Assembly: GCF_000758525.1 (NCBI RefSeq)
Contig: NZ_CP009241.1
Coordinates: forward strand, 3,968,001-4,032,000
DNA: 64,000 nucleotides
Source of the DNA: Paenibacillus sp. FSL H7-0357
GTDB taxonomy: Bacteria > Bacillota > Bacilli > Paenibacillales > Paenibacillaceae
Reading direction: 5' to 3'
The notes below the pieces were generated by a model. That model saw only the letters and a list, made by a program, of their open reading frames with translations, searched no databases and was not told the DNA's origin. This document shows positions 30,453 to 38,197 of the stretch, piece by piece. Position numbers and translations under genes: made by a program. The first letter of the stretch is position 1. Each line of letters starts with the position of its first letter.

Positions 30453-30487
30453 ACAGGGCTGCCCAGGAAAAAAGGAGGCTTACAGCT

Positions 30488-31375
30488 ATGGGTGTTACCG
30501 GCGGCTCCGCCCTGAAGCGGGGCATTAACAAATCCATTTATTATATCGTATGTATCGTTATTGCTGTTGCCATGTTCCTGCCATTCTATTGGAGCGTACT
30601 AACGTCCCTGAAACCGGATGAGGAGATCTTTGCGATGCCGATCCAATGGTTTCCGAAGCATTTGACCTTTGATCATTACCGCAAAGCATTCTCGACCGTG
30701 CCATTTGCTTTATTTTTCTGGAATTCGCTTGTTCTTGCCGTATCCGGTGTACTGGCCAATTTATTCTTTGGCTCACTCAGCGGCTACGCTTTTGCGAAGC
30801 TGAAATTCAGGCTCAATAAGCCGGTTTTCCGGGTGCTCCTGGCTGCGATGATGATCCCCGGCATCGTAACCATGATTCCGACCGTTTATGTGATGCGCCA
30901 TATTCCATTCGCCGGAGGCAATGATCTTTTCGGCAGTGGCGGCAACGGACTGATGAACTCCTTCTGGGGCATTATTCTGCCGGGCGCATCCGGGACGTTC
31001 GCGGTGTTCTTCATGCGGCAATTTTTCCTCACCCTGCCCAGCGACATGCTGGAAATGGCCCGGATTGAGGGCTGCGGTGAATTTAAGATCTTTTGGCGCA
31101 TTTATCTGCCGCTCACCAAACCTGCACTGGCTACCTTAAGCATCTTTACCTTTCAGGCAGGGTGGAACAGTTTCCTTTGGCCGATGATCGTCTTAAATGA
31201 TCCGGATAAAGCGACCATTCAAATGGGGCTGCAGGCCTTTTCCTATAACTTTCAGACCGATTACGGGCCGATGATGGCCGGTGCTCTGGTCGCGATTCTG
31301 CCGATATTGGTGCTCTTTTTGGCCCTGCAGCGTTATTTTGTACAGGGCATTGCGTTCAGCGGTATTAAAGGGTAA
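30488..31375 (+). CDS. Sugar ABC permease 2 of the alpha-mannan importer
   Basis: A 295-residue MalG/UgpE-type permease. It has the EAA-type loop LEMARIEGCGEFKIFWRIYLPLTKPA and the family end YFVQGIAFSGIKG. An AAGGAGG site lies 11 bp before the ATG. A small insertion between helices (AGGNDLFGSGGNGLMNS) is longer than in the permease at 22282. No ATPase gene follows, so a shared ATPase is expected. Confidence 0.9.
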   Translation: MGVTGGSALKRGINKSIYYIVCIVIAVAMFLPFYWSVLTSLKPDEEIFAMPIQWFPKHLTFDHYRKAFSTVPFALFFWNSLVLAVSGVLANLFFGSLSGYAFAKLKFRLNKPVFRVLLAAMMIPGIVTMIPTVYVMRHIPFAGGNDLFGSGGNGLMNSFWGIILPGASGTFAVFFMRQFFLTLPSDMLEMARIEGCGEFKIFWRIYLPLTKPALATLSIFTFQAGWNSFLWPMIVLNDPDKATIQMGLQAFSYNFQTDYGPMMAGALVAILPILVLFLALQRYFVQGIAFSGIKG

Positions 31376-31417
31376 GCAGCTACTGAAACCAGATCAGATT
31401 TGAGGAGAGAGAGCCTT

Positions 31418-32482
31418 ATGAAGCAATTGAAAATTGAGCCACGACTGTGGGAGGAACGGGCGGACAAGGCGCAGGAAGCGCTGGATCATTATTTCTGGAA
31501 CGAAGACATGGGCATGTACAACATTGAGACGCCTTGCCCGAATGGAGAATGCAACACTATATTTCACTATTGGTGGATGGCCCATGCCGTGGATACACTG
31601 GTGGACGGTCTGCTGCGGACAAGAAACAGACGGTACGAAGAACGTCTCGCCTCGCTGCATGAAGGTCTTCTCCGCCGCAATGGCGGAAGTTGGCCAAATG
31701 AGCTCTATGATGATATGGAATGGATGGCACTATCATGGCTACGTGCGTATCAGGCAACGGGGAAGGAGAGCTACAAGCAGACCTCATTAATTCTGTGGCA
31801 GGACATCAAGACGGGCTGGAACGATCATATGGGCGGCGGCATCGCCTGGCAGAAATCGCAGCTTGATTATAAAAACACCCCGGCCAACGCGCCTGCCGCC
31901 ATCCTGGCTGCCCGGCTGTATCAGGCCTTCGGTGATCCGCAGGATCTAGAATGGGCAGAACGGATTCTAAGCTGGCAAAAGAAACATCTCGTCGACCCGG
32001 AGACCGGTTTTGTCTGGGATGGGCTGAACCGTGAGGGGGATGGCACAATCGATAAAGACTGGAAATACACCTACAATCAAGGAGTGTATATAGGCGCCGT
32101 AATTGAACTGTACCGGATTACGGATCAAGCCGGCTACCTTGAAGATGCCCGGCAGACCTTCGCCGCAGCCGTTGAAGAGCTAACCGGTCCGCAGCTCAGG
32201 GTGTTGCCGGATGAAGGAGGCGGAGATGGCGGTCTGTTCAAGGGCATACTGGTCCGCTATACAGCCGAACTTGTAAAGTCCGATCCTGAGGCCAGAGAAG
32301 CTGCATCCTTTCTTGAAAGAAATGCGGAACTGCTTTGGGAGAGAGGGAAGGCGGCGGAAAGTGCGTTGTTTGGAACGGACTGGTGCCACCCGCCCGGCGG
32401 CATTGTACAGCTAAGCTCCCAGCTCAGCGGCATAAAGCTGCTGGAGCGGATGGCTGAGCTTGGCACTATTATCGGTGAATAA
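31418..32482 (+). CDS. GH76 family protein, putative alpha-1,6-mannanase (copy 1)
   Basis: A 354-residue (alpha/alpha)6-barrel protein of family 76. The catalytic Asp-Asp pair is in ELYDDMEWMALSWLRAYQATG, and DYKNTPANAPAAILAARLY, GFVWDGLNREGDGTI and YNQGVYIGAVIELY are all present. Most characterised GH76 endo-alpha-1,6-mannanases are secreted; this one has no signal peptide and so probably cuts imported oligosaccharides. The ATG at 31418 follows GAGGAGAGAG; the TTG at 31400 is an alternative in the same frame. The next gene is a diverged copy. It could have transglycosidase rather than hydrolase activity. Confidence 0.87.
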   Translation: MKQLKIEPRLWEERADKAQEALDHYFWNEDMGMYNIETPCPNGECNTIFHYWWMAHAVDTLVDGLLRTRNRRYEERLASLHEGLLRRNGGSWPNELYDDMEWMALSWLRAYQATGKESYKQTSLILWQDIKTGWNDHMGGGIAWQKSQLDYKNTPANAPAAILAARLYQAFGDPQDLEWAERILSWQKKHLVDPETGFVWDGLNREGDGTIDKDWKYTYNQGVYIGAVIELYRITDQAGYLEDARQTFAAAVEELTGPQLRVLPDEGGGDGGLFKGILVRYTAELVKSDPEAREAASFLERNAELLWERGKAAESALFGTDWCHPPGGIVQLSSQLSGIKLLERMAELGTIIGE

Positions 32483-32506
32483 TTAACGCCAGATGGGGAT
32501 GATCCT

Positions 32507-33577
32507 ATGGACATTTTTGCTGAAGCTTCAGCACAGGCTGATTGGAAGGCACGTGCGGACTGGTTCCAGCGCTGCCTTCAGCAGCATTATTACAATGAAG
32601 AGACCGGTATTATGAATCAGTGGTTTCCCAAAGCGCATATCCGTCCGGACGACAACTTCTATTATTGGTGGCAGGCCCATGTGATGGATGTGCTTGTCGA
32701 TGCTTATGAACGTACGGGAGATCCCGCAGCTCCCCTGCGTATCCGCGAATTCAGCCGTTGTCTGCGTGCTTATAATGGCGGTACCTTTTCCCATAATTAT
32801 TATGATGATATGGAGTGGACGGCACTTGCGCTGCTGCGGGCGTACCAGGCTACCGGGGAAGAAGAATACAAGAATGCTGTGCTGGAGCTGTGGTCTGATA
32901 TTCAAACCGCGTGGAACAGCCATTTCGGGGGAGGAATGGCCTGGAAGAAGGATCAGCTGGATTATAAGAACACCCCGGCTAATGCGCCCGCCGCCATTCT
33001 GGCTGCCCGTTTGTACGGATTATTCCGGGATCCGGAGGATCTGGAATGGGCGGTCCGTATTTACGAATGGAACAAAGCCCATCTGGTGGATCCCGGCTCA
33101 GGCTTTGTATGGGACGGAATCAACAGGCTGGGAGACGGCCAGATTGATTATGACTGGGAATTCACTTACTGCCAGGGAGTGTTTCTTGGAGCGGCGCTTG
33201 AACTGTACCGTGTTATAGGAGAGCAGCAATATGCAGACGATGCTCTGCGGACAGCCGACACAAGCATACGCCGATTGTGCCACCCGGTTACATTCATGCT
33301 GCCTGATGAAGGCGTTGACGACACCGGATTGTTCAAAGGAATTCTGATCCGCTACTGGGTTCAGCTGGAGAAGCAGTTTCCTGGAACACTGTCTATCCGT
33401 AAAGTTATTCTGGCGAATGCCCATGCTTTATGGACGAAAGGACTGGACCACGAGCTGGGACTCTGCGGCCCTTCTTGGGAGCATAAGCCTTTACTTCCGG
33501 TTCAGCTCAGCGTGCAGCTGAGTGGATTGATGCTGCTTGAAGGTGCAGCCGCTTTGGAAAATCAGCGGAACGAGTGA
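32507..33577 (+). CDS. GH76 family protein, putative alpha-1,6-mannanase (copy 2)
   Basis: A 356-residue tandem paralogue of the preceding gene. It shares NYYDDMEWTALALLRAYQATG with the Asp-Asp pair, DYKNTPANAPAAILAARLYG, GFVWDGINRLGDGQI and YCQGVFLGAALELYR. The N-terminal part differs most (KAHIRPDDNFYYWWQAH against CNTIFHYWWMAH), suggesting different subsite preference. There is no signal peptide. It starts 24 bp after copy 1 with a GGGGAT site and ends the operon. Confidence 0.87.
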   Translation: MDIFAEASAQADWKARADWFQRCLQQHYYNEETGIMNQWFPKAHIRPDDNFYYWWQAHVMDVLVDAYERTGDPAAPLRIREFSRCLRAYNGGTFSHNYYDDMEWTALALLRAYQATGEEEYKNAVLELWSDIQTAWNSHFGGGMAWKKDQLDYKNTPANAPAAILAARLYGLFRDPEDLEWAVRIYEWNKAHLVDPGSGFVWDGINRLGDGQIDYDWEFTYCQGVFLGAALELYRVIGEQQYADDALRTADTSIRRLCHPVTFMLPDEGVDDTGLFKGILIRYWVQLEKQFPGTLSIRKVILANAHALWTKGLDHELGLCGPSWEHKPLLPVQLSVQLSGLMLLEGAAALENQRNE

Positions 33578-33630
33578 GCAGGGGATTTCAGCTTATCTAG
33601 ATACATTTCTAATCTAACCATACTGAGAAT

Positions 33631-33680
33631 TGCAAACAGCACGTCTCCATTCCTAATGGGAGAAGTGCTGTTTAATTTGC
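33631..33680. terminator. Terminator-like hairpin after the alpha-mannan operon
   Basis: GCAAACAGCAC.TCTCC and GGAGA.GTGCTGTTT form a long imperfect stem with an AT-rich 3' flank. Confidence 0.6.
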
Positions 33681-33916
33681 AGGCTTCTATTCTTTCGTCA
33701 TAAAAACACTATGGGGGTCTTCAATGTAATCCGTAAACGGACTATAGTATTCAGCTCTTGTACTCAGTTAGCAGAGTTGGCTGATGCACGGTGTAGCAAC
33801 CGGTCCATGGCTTTCTGTTCTTTTGAGATTCATTCTTGCCCGCTTCATTCTGTGTTTATTTTTTATATAAAGAACGTCATAATGAACTAACGACAATTAT
33901 AAGTATATATAAAATA
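33681..33916. other. Non-coding stretch with a possible gene remnant
   Basis: No intact gene is visible. On the minus strand, 33687-33833 reads as two short protein-like pieces (ATG to a TAA, then 24 more codons to a TAG) in one frame. This could be the tail of a decayed gene, but no family is recognised. The rest is AT-rich upstream DNA of the MarR gene. Confidence 0.3.
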
Positions 33917-33942
33917 AATATTGTTGTAAATACAACAATATT
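33917..33942. promoter_or_regulatory. MarR operator (perfect 12-2-12 inverted repeat)
   Basis: AATATTGTTGTA and TACAACAATATT around AA, ending 18 bp before the MarR ATG. It has the size and place expected for an autorepressor site of a MarR protein. Confidence 0.7.
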
Positions 33943-33960
33943 GGACTGGCAGGTGATTGA

Positions 33961-34413
33961 ATGAAGGAGATACTTCGTGAAGTGGGAATGATTGCGAGGG
34001 CATTAGATTCTATAAGTAATATAGAGTTCAAGGAATTAGATCTTACAAAAGGGCAGTATTTATATCTGGTTCGAATATATGAGAATCCGGGAATTATTCA
34101 AGAAAAGCTGTCGGAAATGATAAAGGTGGACCGAACAACAGCAGCACGTGCGATTCAAAAGCTTGAAATCCAAGGCTTTATTGAAAAGAAAGACGATGAA
34201 ACGAACAGAAAAATTAAAAGGCTATTTACAACTGAAAAAGGTAAGCAAGCGTACTCTTTTCTAAAGAGAGAAGGGGATCATACCGATTCGGTTGCGTTAG
34301 CAGGATTTTCTGAAAAAGAACAAGAAACATTGTTTCGTCTTCTACTAAGAGTCAGAAAAAATGTTGAGGTCGAGTGGGAATTCGTAAAGAAGGGGAATAA
34401 AAGGGAGTACTGA
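33961..34413 (+). CDS. MarR-family transcriptional regulator
   Basis: A 150-residue winged-helix regulator. The HTH and wing run from KGQYLYLVRIYENPGIIQEKLSEMI to VDRTTAARAIQKLEIQGFIEKKDDETNRKIKRLFTTEKG, the MarR core. The flanking helices serve dimerisation. The gene is much more AT-rich than its neighbours. It stands alone between two terminators: no pump or enzyme is cotranscribed, so its target is either itself or remote. A GGCAGGTGA site precedes the ATG. Confidence 0.88.
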   Translation: MKEILREVGMIARALDSISNIEFKELDLTKGQYLYLVRIYENPGIIQEKLSEMIKVDRTTAARAIQKLEIQGFIEKKDDETNRKIKRLFTTEKGKQAYSFLKREGDHTDSVALAGFSEKEQETLFRLLLRVRKNVEVEWEFVKKGNKREY

Positions 34414-34420
34414 TATCAGA

Positions 34421-34463
34421 AGCGGCAGTCTAGGATTTTATTTTCCAATCCAAGACTGCCGCT
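34421..34463. terminator. Bidirectional terminator
   Basis: AGCGGCAGTCT and AGACTGCCGCT arms, with GGATT/AATCC inside, lie between the convergent MarR and anti-sigma genes. Confidence 0.8.
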
Positions 34464-34482
34464 GGTTTATTATTGAATTCAG

Positions 34483-36096
34483 TTAGAGTTTAACTTCTTC
34501 GTTCCGGCTTGGATCGCTGTATTTATAGATACCAGGGTTCAGTTCAATCTTGTCATCAAAGGGAATACCTTTGTAGCTATCGATATTAACCCCTGTAGAT
34601 ACCATACCCTTAGGTGTAATTTCAGGTACTATTTCTTTGCCATTAATCCGTACCGTAGTTTGGTTAACACCCTTGAAGCCAGGGGATTTGGAATGGGACT
34701 CGACCATCAAATTTCCGCCCTCAATATAATACGTGAATTGAATATCAAATCCATCCACATTAAGTTTGGCGAACTGCTTTTCTTTCTTAGGTTTATTTAG
34801 CGTGATCCAATTCTTAGAGGTATCCCGTTTTTCAATGACAGCATCTTTTAATTTAAGTTTCATTGGAACATCAGACCAGTCCTTATACCACTCCGAAGAT
34901 TCAAATTCAAATAAATGCTGATAGCTTTCGGGATGATCTCCTTTTAAAACCCGATCCCCGGCGATTGTTTTATCCCCTATAACCAGCTGAGCAGTTTTGT
35001 AGTGGACAATTCCTTTTTTAAGCGACTCTTCTTCATTGATTAGGATCTGGATAACTAAAGGGGTAATCACCAGCTGATCAAACGTTATGCCTGTCTTTTT
35101 TTGGACTTCAGGACTGGTGTACAATTTCTTAGTGTACATAGCTTCACTTGCCTTTTTTCCATCTGCTTTAAAATCAAACTTCCAACTGCCCGAAATCCGT
35201 TTTGCTTCTTCAATGTAACTAAAATGAAGACTGGCATCCTTCCAATCGGGTTCAGTCATATCGAATACCTGTTCAATAAACAAATCCGAACCTTCGCTAG
35301 GCATGATGGTAGGAACTGCTTCTTTCACTTGACCACCAGCATTAATTACCAGTTGCGGGGTGCCGCGTCCCAAGTCAGCTGGTGAAGCAGCGACTCTATA
35401 GCGGATAATGGTTTGATTTGAAGCTTGTCGAACGGATTCAATATGGAGGGTTGGATACTGTGTAGATCCGGTAACAATCGTATCTCCGGCTTGAGGGTTA
35501 GATTCTAAGGGAATATCCCTATTACGGAGAAAAATAAGATTTTGCGCTTCAAATTTGTAGTCTTTTTTATCATCCTTTAATGTATCAGGGGTTTCGTATA
35601 CACCAAGGAGTTTCTTGCTTTCCGGGTCGTATTCTAAATTGCCGTATACTTTTGCCTCGCTACCGGATTCACTTGTCATGGTATTTTTCTCTGTAGCAAT
35701 TCCAATATATTGGCTTAGGTCTGTTTTAGTATCCAAAGATATGAGCATTTTCATTTTTTCTCCATCCGTCACCACACCGTTCAAGTTCATTGTAACTCCA
35801 GAACTGGAAGCTTGGAGATCATACTGCTGGCCGATACCGTTTTTTAATGCATTGGTCACACTACGGCCGCCAATTTTATCCCAATTGATCGTCACACTAG
35901 CGTATACAGGAATGGCGACAAGCAAGATACATGAGAAAACGATACTGATGGGAACAACCTTCGCACGATGTCTAGGAATATTCTGCGAAGGCTGCAGATT
36001 TATTTGGCGTTGATATGCTTCTTTTTCTATGGCTGTCCACATTAAATCATAATCCGGCAGAGGAATGTTCTTATCCTTTTCAATATACTGATTCAT
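34483..36096 (-). CDS. DUF4179-type membrane anti-sigma factor
   Basis: A 537-residue single-pass membrane protein. A cytoplasmic N terminus of about 45 residues (with LMWTAIEKEAYQRQI) would hold the sigma factor. One helix (about 48-66, VPISIVFSCILLVAIPVYAS) follows, and then an external region of about 470 residues with a DUF4179-like start (VTINWDKIGGRSVTNALKNG) and several beta-rich repeats. It overlaps the ECF sigma gene by 17 bp, a typical sigma/anti-sigma pair. The large external part may sense envelope state. The signal and the protease that releases the sigma factor are unknown. Confidence 0.83.
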   Translation of the reverse strand: MNQYIEKDKNIPLPDYDLMWTAIEKEAYQRQINLQPSQNIPRHRAKVVPISIVFSCILLVAIPVYASVTINWDKIGGRSVTNALKNGIGQQYDLQASSSGVTMNLNGVVTDGEKMKMLISLDTKTDLSQYIGIATEKNTMTSESGSEAKVYGNLEYDPESKKLLGVYETPDTLKDDKKDYKFEAQNLIFLRNRDIPLESNPQAGDTIVTGSTQYPTLHIESVRQASNQTIIRYRVAASPADLGRGTPQLVINAGGQVKEAVPTIMPSEGSDLFIEQVFDMTEPDWKDASLHFSYIEEAKRISGSWKFDFKADGKKASEAMYTKKLYTSPEVQKKTGITFDQLVITPLVIQILINEEESLKKGIVHYKTAQLVIGDKTIAGDRVLKGDHPESYQHLFEFESSEWYKDWSDVPMKLKLKDAVIEKRDTSKNWITLNKPKKEKQFAKLNVDGFDIQFTYYIEGGNLMVESHSKSPGFKGVNQTTVRINGKEIVPEITPKGMVSTGVNIDSYKGIPFDDKIELNPGIYKYSDPSRNEEVKL

Positions 36097-36601
36097 TGCT
36101 GCTCATCTCCTTTAGTTGAGTTCCAACCATTTTGCCCTTTAACAGCTTGAGCCCCTTATTTAGTCTGGATTTTGCAGTTCCTTCGGGTATGTCCATCACT
36201 TTAGAGATCTCGGGTACAGTTAATTCGTTAATAAAACGAAGGACTACTACCATTCTGATTTTGTCGGGAAGCTTACTATATAAGCCTTGAATTTCTTTTT
36301 TTGTTTCCCGGCGATTTAAATGCTCTTCGACAGGGTTGGAATCCTGAGACCTGGATAGTAAATAATTACGTAATTCTTTCATCACTCCTGTTTTACGCCT
36401 TCTGATCAGGCTGTTACACTCATTCGAAGCAATTCGCAAAATCCACGATTTCAGGTTTCTTACCTTTGATCTATCTGCCAAAATCACTTTGACAAATACC
36501 TCTTGGCTAATATCCTCAGCATCAGCCTGGTTTTTCATCAAATAGTAGCAAAAATAATAAACATCTTCTTTATACAGCTCGAAGATTTCCCGGTCAGTCA
36601 T
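36080..36601 (-). CDS. ECF RNA polymerase sigma factor
   Basis: A 173-residue sigma-70-family member with only regions 2 and 4. Region 2 shows LYKEDVYYFCYYLMKNQADAEDISQEVFVKV and WILRIASNECNSLIRRRK. Region 4 shows LPDKIRMVVVLRFINELTVPEISKVMDIPEGTAKSRLNKGLKLLK. It is followed by its probable membrane anti-sigma factor with overlapping ends. AAGGGGGTG precedes the ATG. The gene is divergent from the small gene at 36762. Its promoter class cannot be assigned with confidence. Confidence 0.9.
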   Translation of the reverse strand: MTDREIFELYKEDVYYFCYYLMKNQADAEDISQEVFVKVILADRSKVRNLKSWILRIASNECNSLIRRRKTGVMKELRNYLLSRSQDSNPVEEHLNRRETKKEIQGLYSKLPDKIRMVVVLRFINELTVPEISKVMDIPEGTAKSRLNKGLKLLKGKMVGTQLKEMSSNESVY

Positions 36602-36683
36602 TCTGCTGCACCCCCTTTTTTGTTGTTCTCATCAATAAGACAGATAGAGGCTAGCCATCGTTCATTTTATGTACACTATAGTT

Positions 36684-36712
36684 TTGACAGTAGACTCCGA
36701 GAATGAGAGAAT
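36684..36712 (+). promoter_or_regulatory. Possible promoter for the 102-residue gene
   Basis: Consensus TTGACA (36684-36689), a 17-bp spacer, then GAGAAT (36707-36712). The -35 is perfect; the -10 is poor. Confidence 0.35.
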
Positions 36713-36761
36713 ATTGTTTTGTAGAAGCTACAGATTTCAAAAAAATTATGGAGGCATATTA

Positions 36762-37070
36762 ATGAATCAGCGTTTTCGTATCACAAGATCAATGCAGGAA
36801 AACAATGCGGAGCCATCCATCTCTTTGGATGAATGCAAAGATTACTTTGCAGCTAAGCCCGACTTTGCATACTCACAGGTTTTTACCGTAAAAGGCCCGG
36901 AAAGCAACATGTCCATTGATGGAGACTTTTTTATGTGGAAGCAGGGGGATGTGGAAATTCCTTTCCGGCTTTACATGGGTGATTTGTATGTAGCTATTTC
37001 CAACGAAGCTGTAGTTCCCAAAATGATTGAAATTGCAACGGAACTGCAAGCTGATATAGTTGAAGGGTAA
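36762..37070 (+). CDS. Conserved-looking small protein of unknown function
   Basis: 102 residues, acidic, with no membrane segment or signal. I do not recognise a family. The sequence is well behaved (SISLDECKDYFAAKPDFAYSQ, DGDFFMWKQGDVEIPFRLYMGDLYVAISNEAV), with several aromatic residues in a likely alpha/beta fold. TATGGAGG lies before the ATG at 36762; the longer frame from 36669 has no site. It stands 22 bp before yojF, so it may belong to the bacillithiol-related operon, which is the only clue to its role. Confidence 0.7.
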   Translation: MNQRFRITRSMQENNAEPSISLDECKDYFAAKPDFAYSQVFTVKGPESNMSIDGDFFMWKQGDVEIPFRLYMGDLYVAISNEAVVPKMIEIATELQADIVEG

Positions 37071-37092
37071 AACACCAATCAAGGAGGCCATT

Positions 37093-37437
37093 ATGCTACC
37101 GATACATCCTCAAGACATCCAAACTGTGATCGACCGCCTCACCGGTCAGGAACTTTACCTGCACCTTGAACTCACGACAGGCGCCTATGCCAGTCATTTG
37201 GATAGCAGCCGGCCAACGGCTTCGGCGTTCATCACCAATGCGGCCGTCTCATATACGCACGGCTCCATCTCCGGCACAGGTCCTTACCGGGTCGGATTAA
37301 AGACAGCAAACGGCTGGATCTATGCAGAGGGCCTTACGCATGTTGATGAGAATGAGCATGAACGTCTAATCATGGCTGGGCACGACAGTCAAGGAAAGCT
37401 AATTGTGTCATTGCAATTAAGCCGGGAAAAGTTCTAA
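37093..37437 (+). CDS. yojF: YojF-family protein (DUF1806)
   Basis: A 114-residue protein matching YojF, which in Bacillus sits next to bshB2 (yojG). Features are the start PIHPQDIQTVIDRLTGQELYLHLELTTGAYA, RVGLKTANGWIYAEGLTH and a C-terminal LIVSLQL. Its biochemical role is unknown. The ATG at 37093 has AAGGAGG 7 bp upstream. Its TAA overlaps the ATG of bshB2 (TAATGA), so the pair is translationally coupled. Confidence 0.85.
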   Translation: MLPIHPQDIQTVIDRLTGQELYLHLELTTGAYASHLDSSRPTASAFITNAAVSYTHGSISGTGPYRVGLKTANGWIYAEGLTHVDENEHERLIMAGHDSQGKLIVSLQLSREKF

Positions 37438-38144
37438 TGAAAGCGGAGGATCAAGCAGCCATGAATACTAAACAAGCCAAACATGAGCGCATCTTAGTGG
37501 TATTTCCCCATCCCGATGACGAAGCATTCGTTGCATCAGGGACATTGGCTATGTACATAGAAGGCGGCGCTCAAGTCACGTATGCTTGTCTGACACTAGG
37601 GGAGATGGGCCGCAATATGGGCATCCCGCCGTTCGCGAGCCGTGTCAGCTTGCCAGCAATCCGCAAGGAGGAACTGACAGCGTCTTGCCATGCGATTGGC
37701 ATTCAAGACTTAAGGATGCTCGGCTTCCATGATAAAATGATTGAGTTCGAAGACCAGCAGCTGCTGGACTCCCGCATCCTGTCACTGCTCCAGGAATTGA
37801 CCCCGTCGCTGGTCATCACCTTCTATCCAGGGTACAGTGTGCATCCCGATCATGATGCCACCGGGGCCGCCGTCATCCGAACCATCAGCCGGCTCCCCGC
37901 GGCAGAACGGCCGCTTGTGTACTGCAGCGCCTTCGCCAGCAATCACGAGATGGTAATCGGGAAAGCAGATGTGACCGTAGACGTAACAGCATTCCTTGTT
38001 AAGAAAATGGCTTCGATTACAGCGCACCGTTCGCAATTCCAAGCGGCGGAACTCGTCGGGAACCGGGAGCTGAGTGATGAAGAAATCCGCGAACGGTTCG
38101 GCACAGAACAGTTCTGGACCTACCGGTTCGATTCATCTCTATGA
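37437..38144 (+). CDS. bshB2: Bacillithiol biosynthesis deacetylase (LmbE/PIG-L family)
   Basis: A 235-residue zinc deacetylase. The metal motif PHPDDEAF is near the N terminus, with the later histidine motif in PGYSVHPDHDATG. It removes acetyl from GlcNAc-malate to give GlcN-malate in bacillithiol synthesis, and may also act on bacillithiol conjugates. Its pairing with yojF supports BshB2 over other LmbE proteins. The ATG at 37437 overlaps the yojF stop. A second ATG at 37461 with GGAGG 11 bp upstream gives a start closer to the usual family beginning and may be the real one. Confidence 0.85.
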   Translation: MKAEDQAAMNTKQAKHERILVVFPHPDDEAFVASGTLAMYIEGGAQVTYACLTLGEMGRNMGIPPFASRVSLPAIRKEELTASCHAIGIQDLRMLGFHDKMIEFEDQQLLDSRILSLLQELTPSLVITFYPGYSVHPDHDATGAAVIRTISRLPAAERPLVYCSAFASNHEMVIGKADVTVDVTAFLVKKMASITAHRSQFQAAELVGNRELSDEEIRERFGTEQFWTYRFDSSL

Positions 38145-38161
38145 TAGAGGAACAGTTTATG

Positions 38162-38197
38162 GACAAATCCCCCTGCCTTTAGGCAGGGGGATTTGTC
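38162..38197. terminator. Bidirectional terminator, 17-bp perfect stem
   Basis: GACAAATCCCCCTGCCT pairs exactly with its complement around a two-base gap, between the convergent bshB2 and tetR genes. It overlaps the tetR stop. Confidence 0.85.

Noticed and set aside
36601..36690. ECF autoregulatory promoter (TGAAC-N17-TGTC) before the sigma gene
   Set aside because: The match to known ECF -35/-10 elements is too loose to support.
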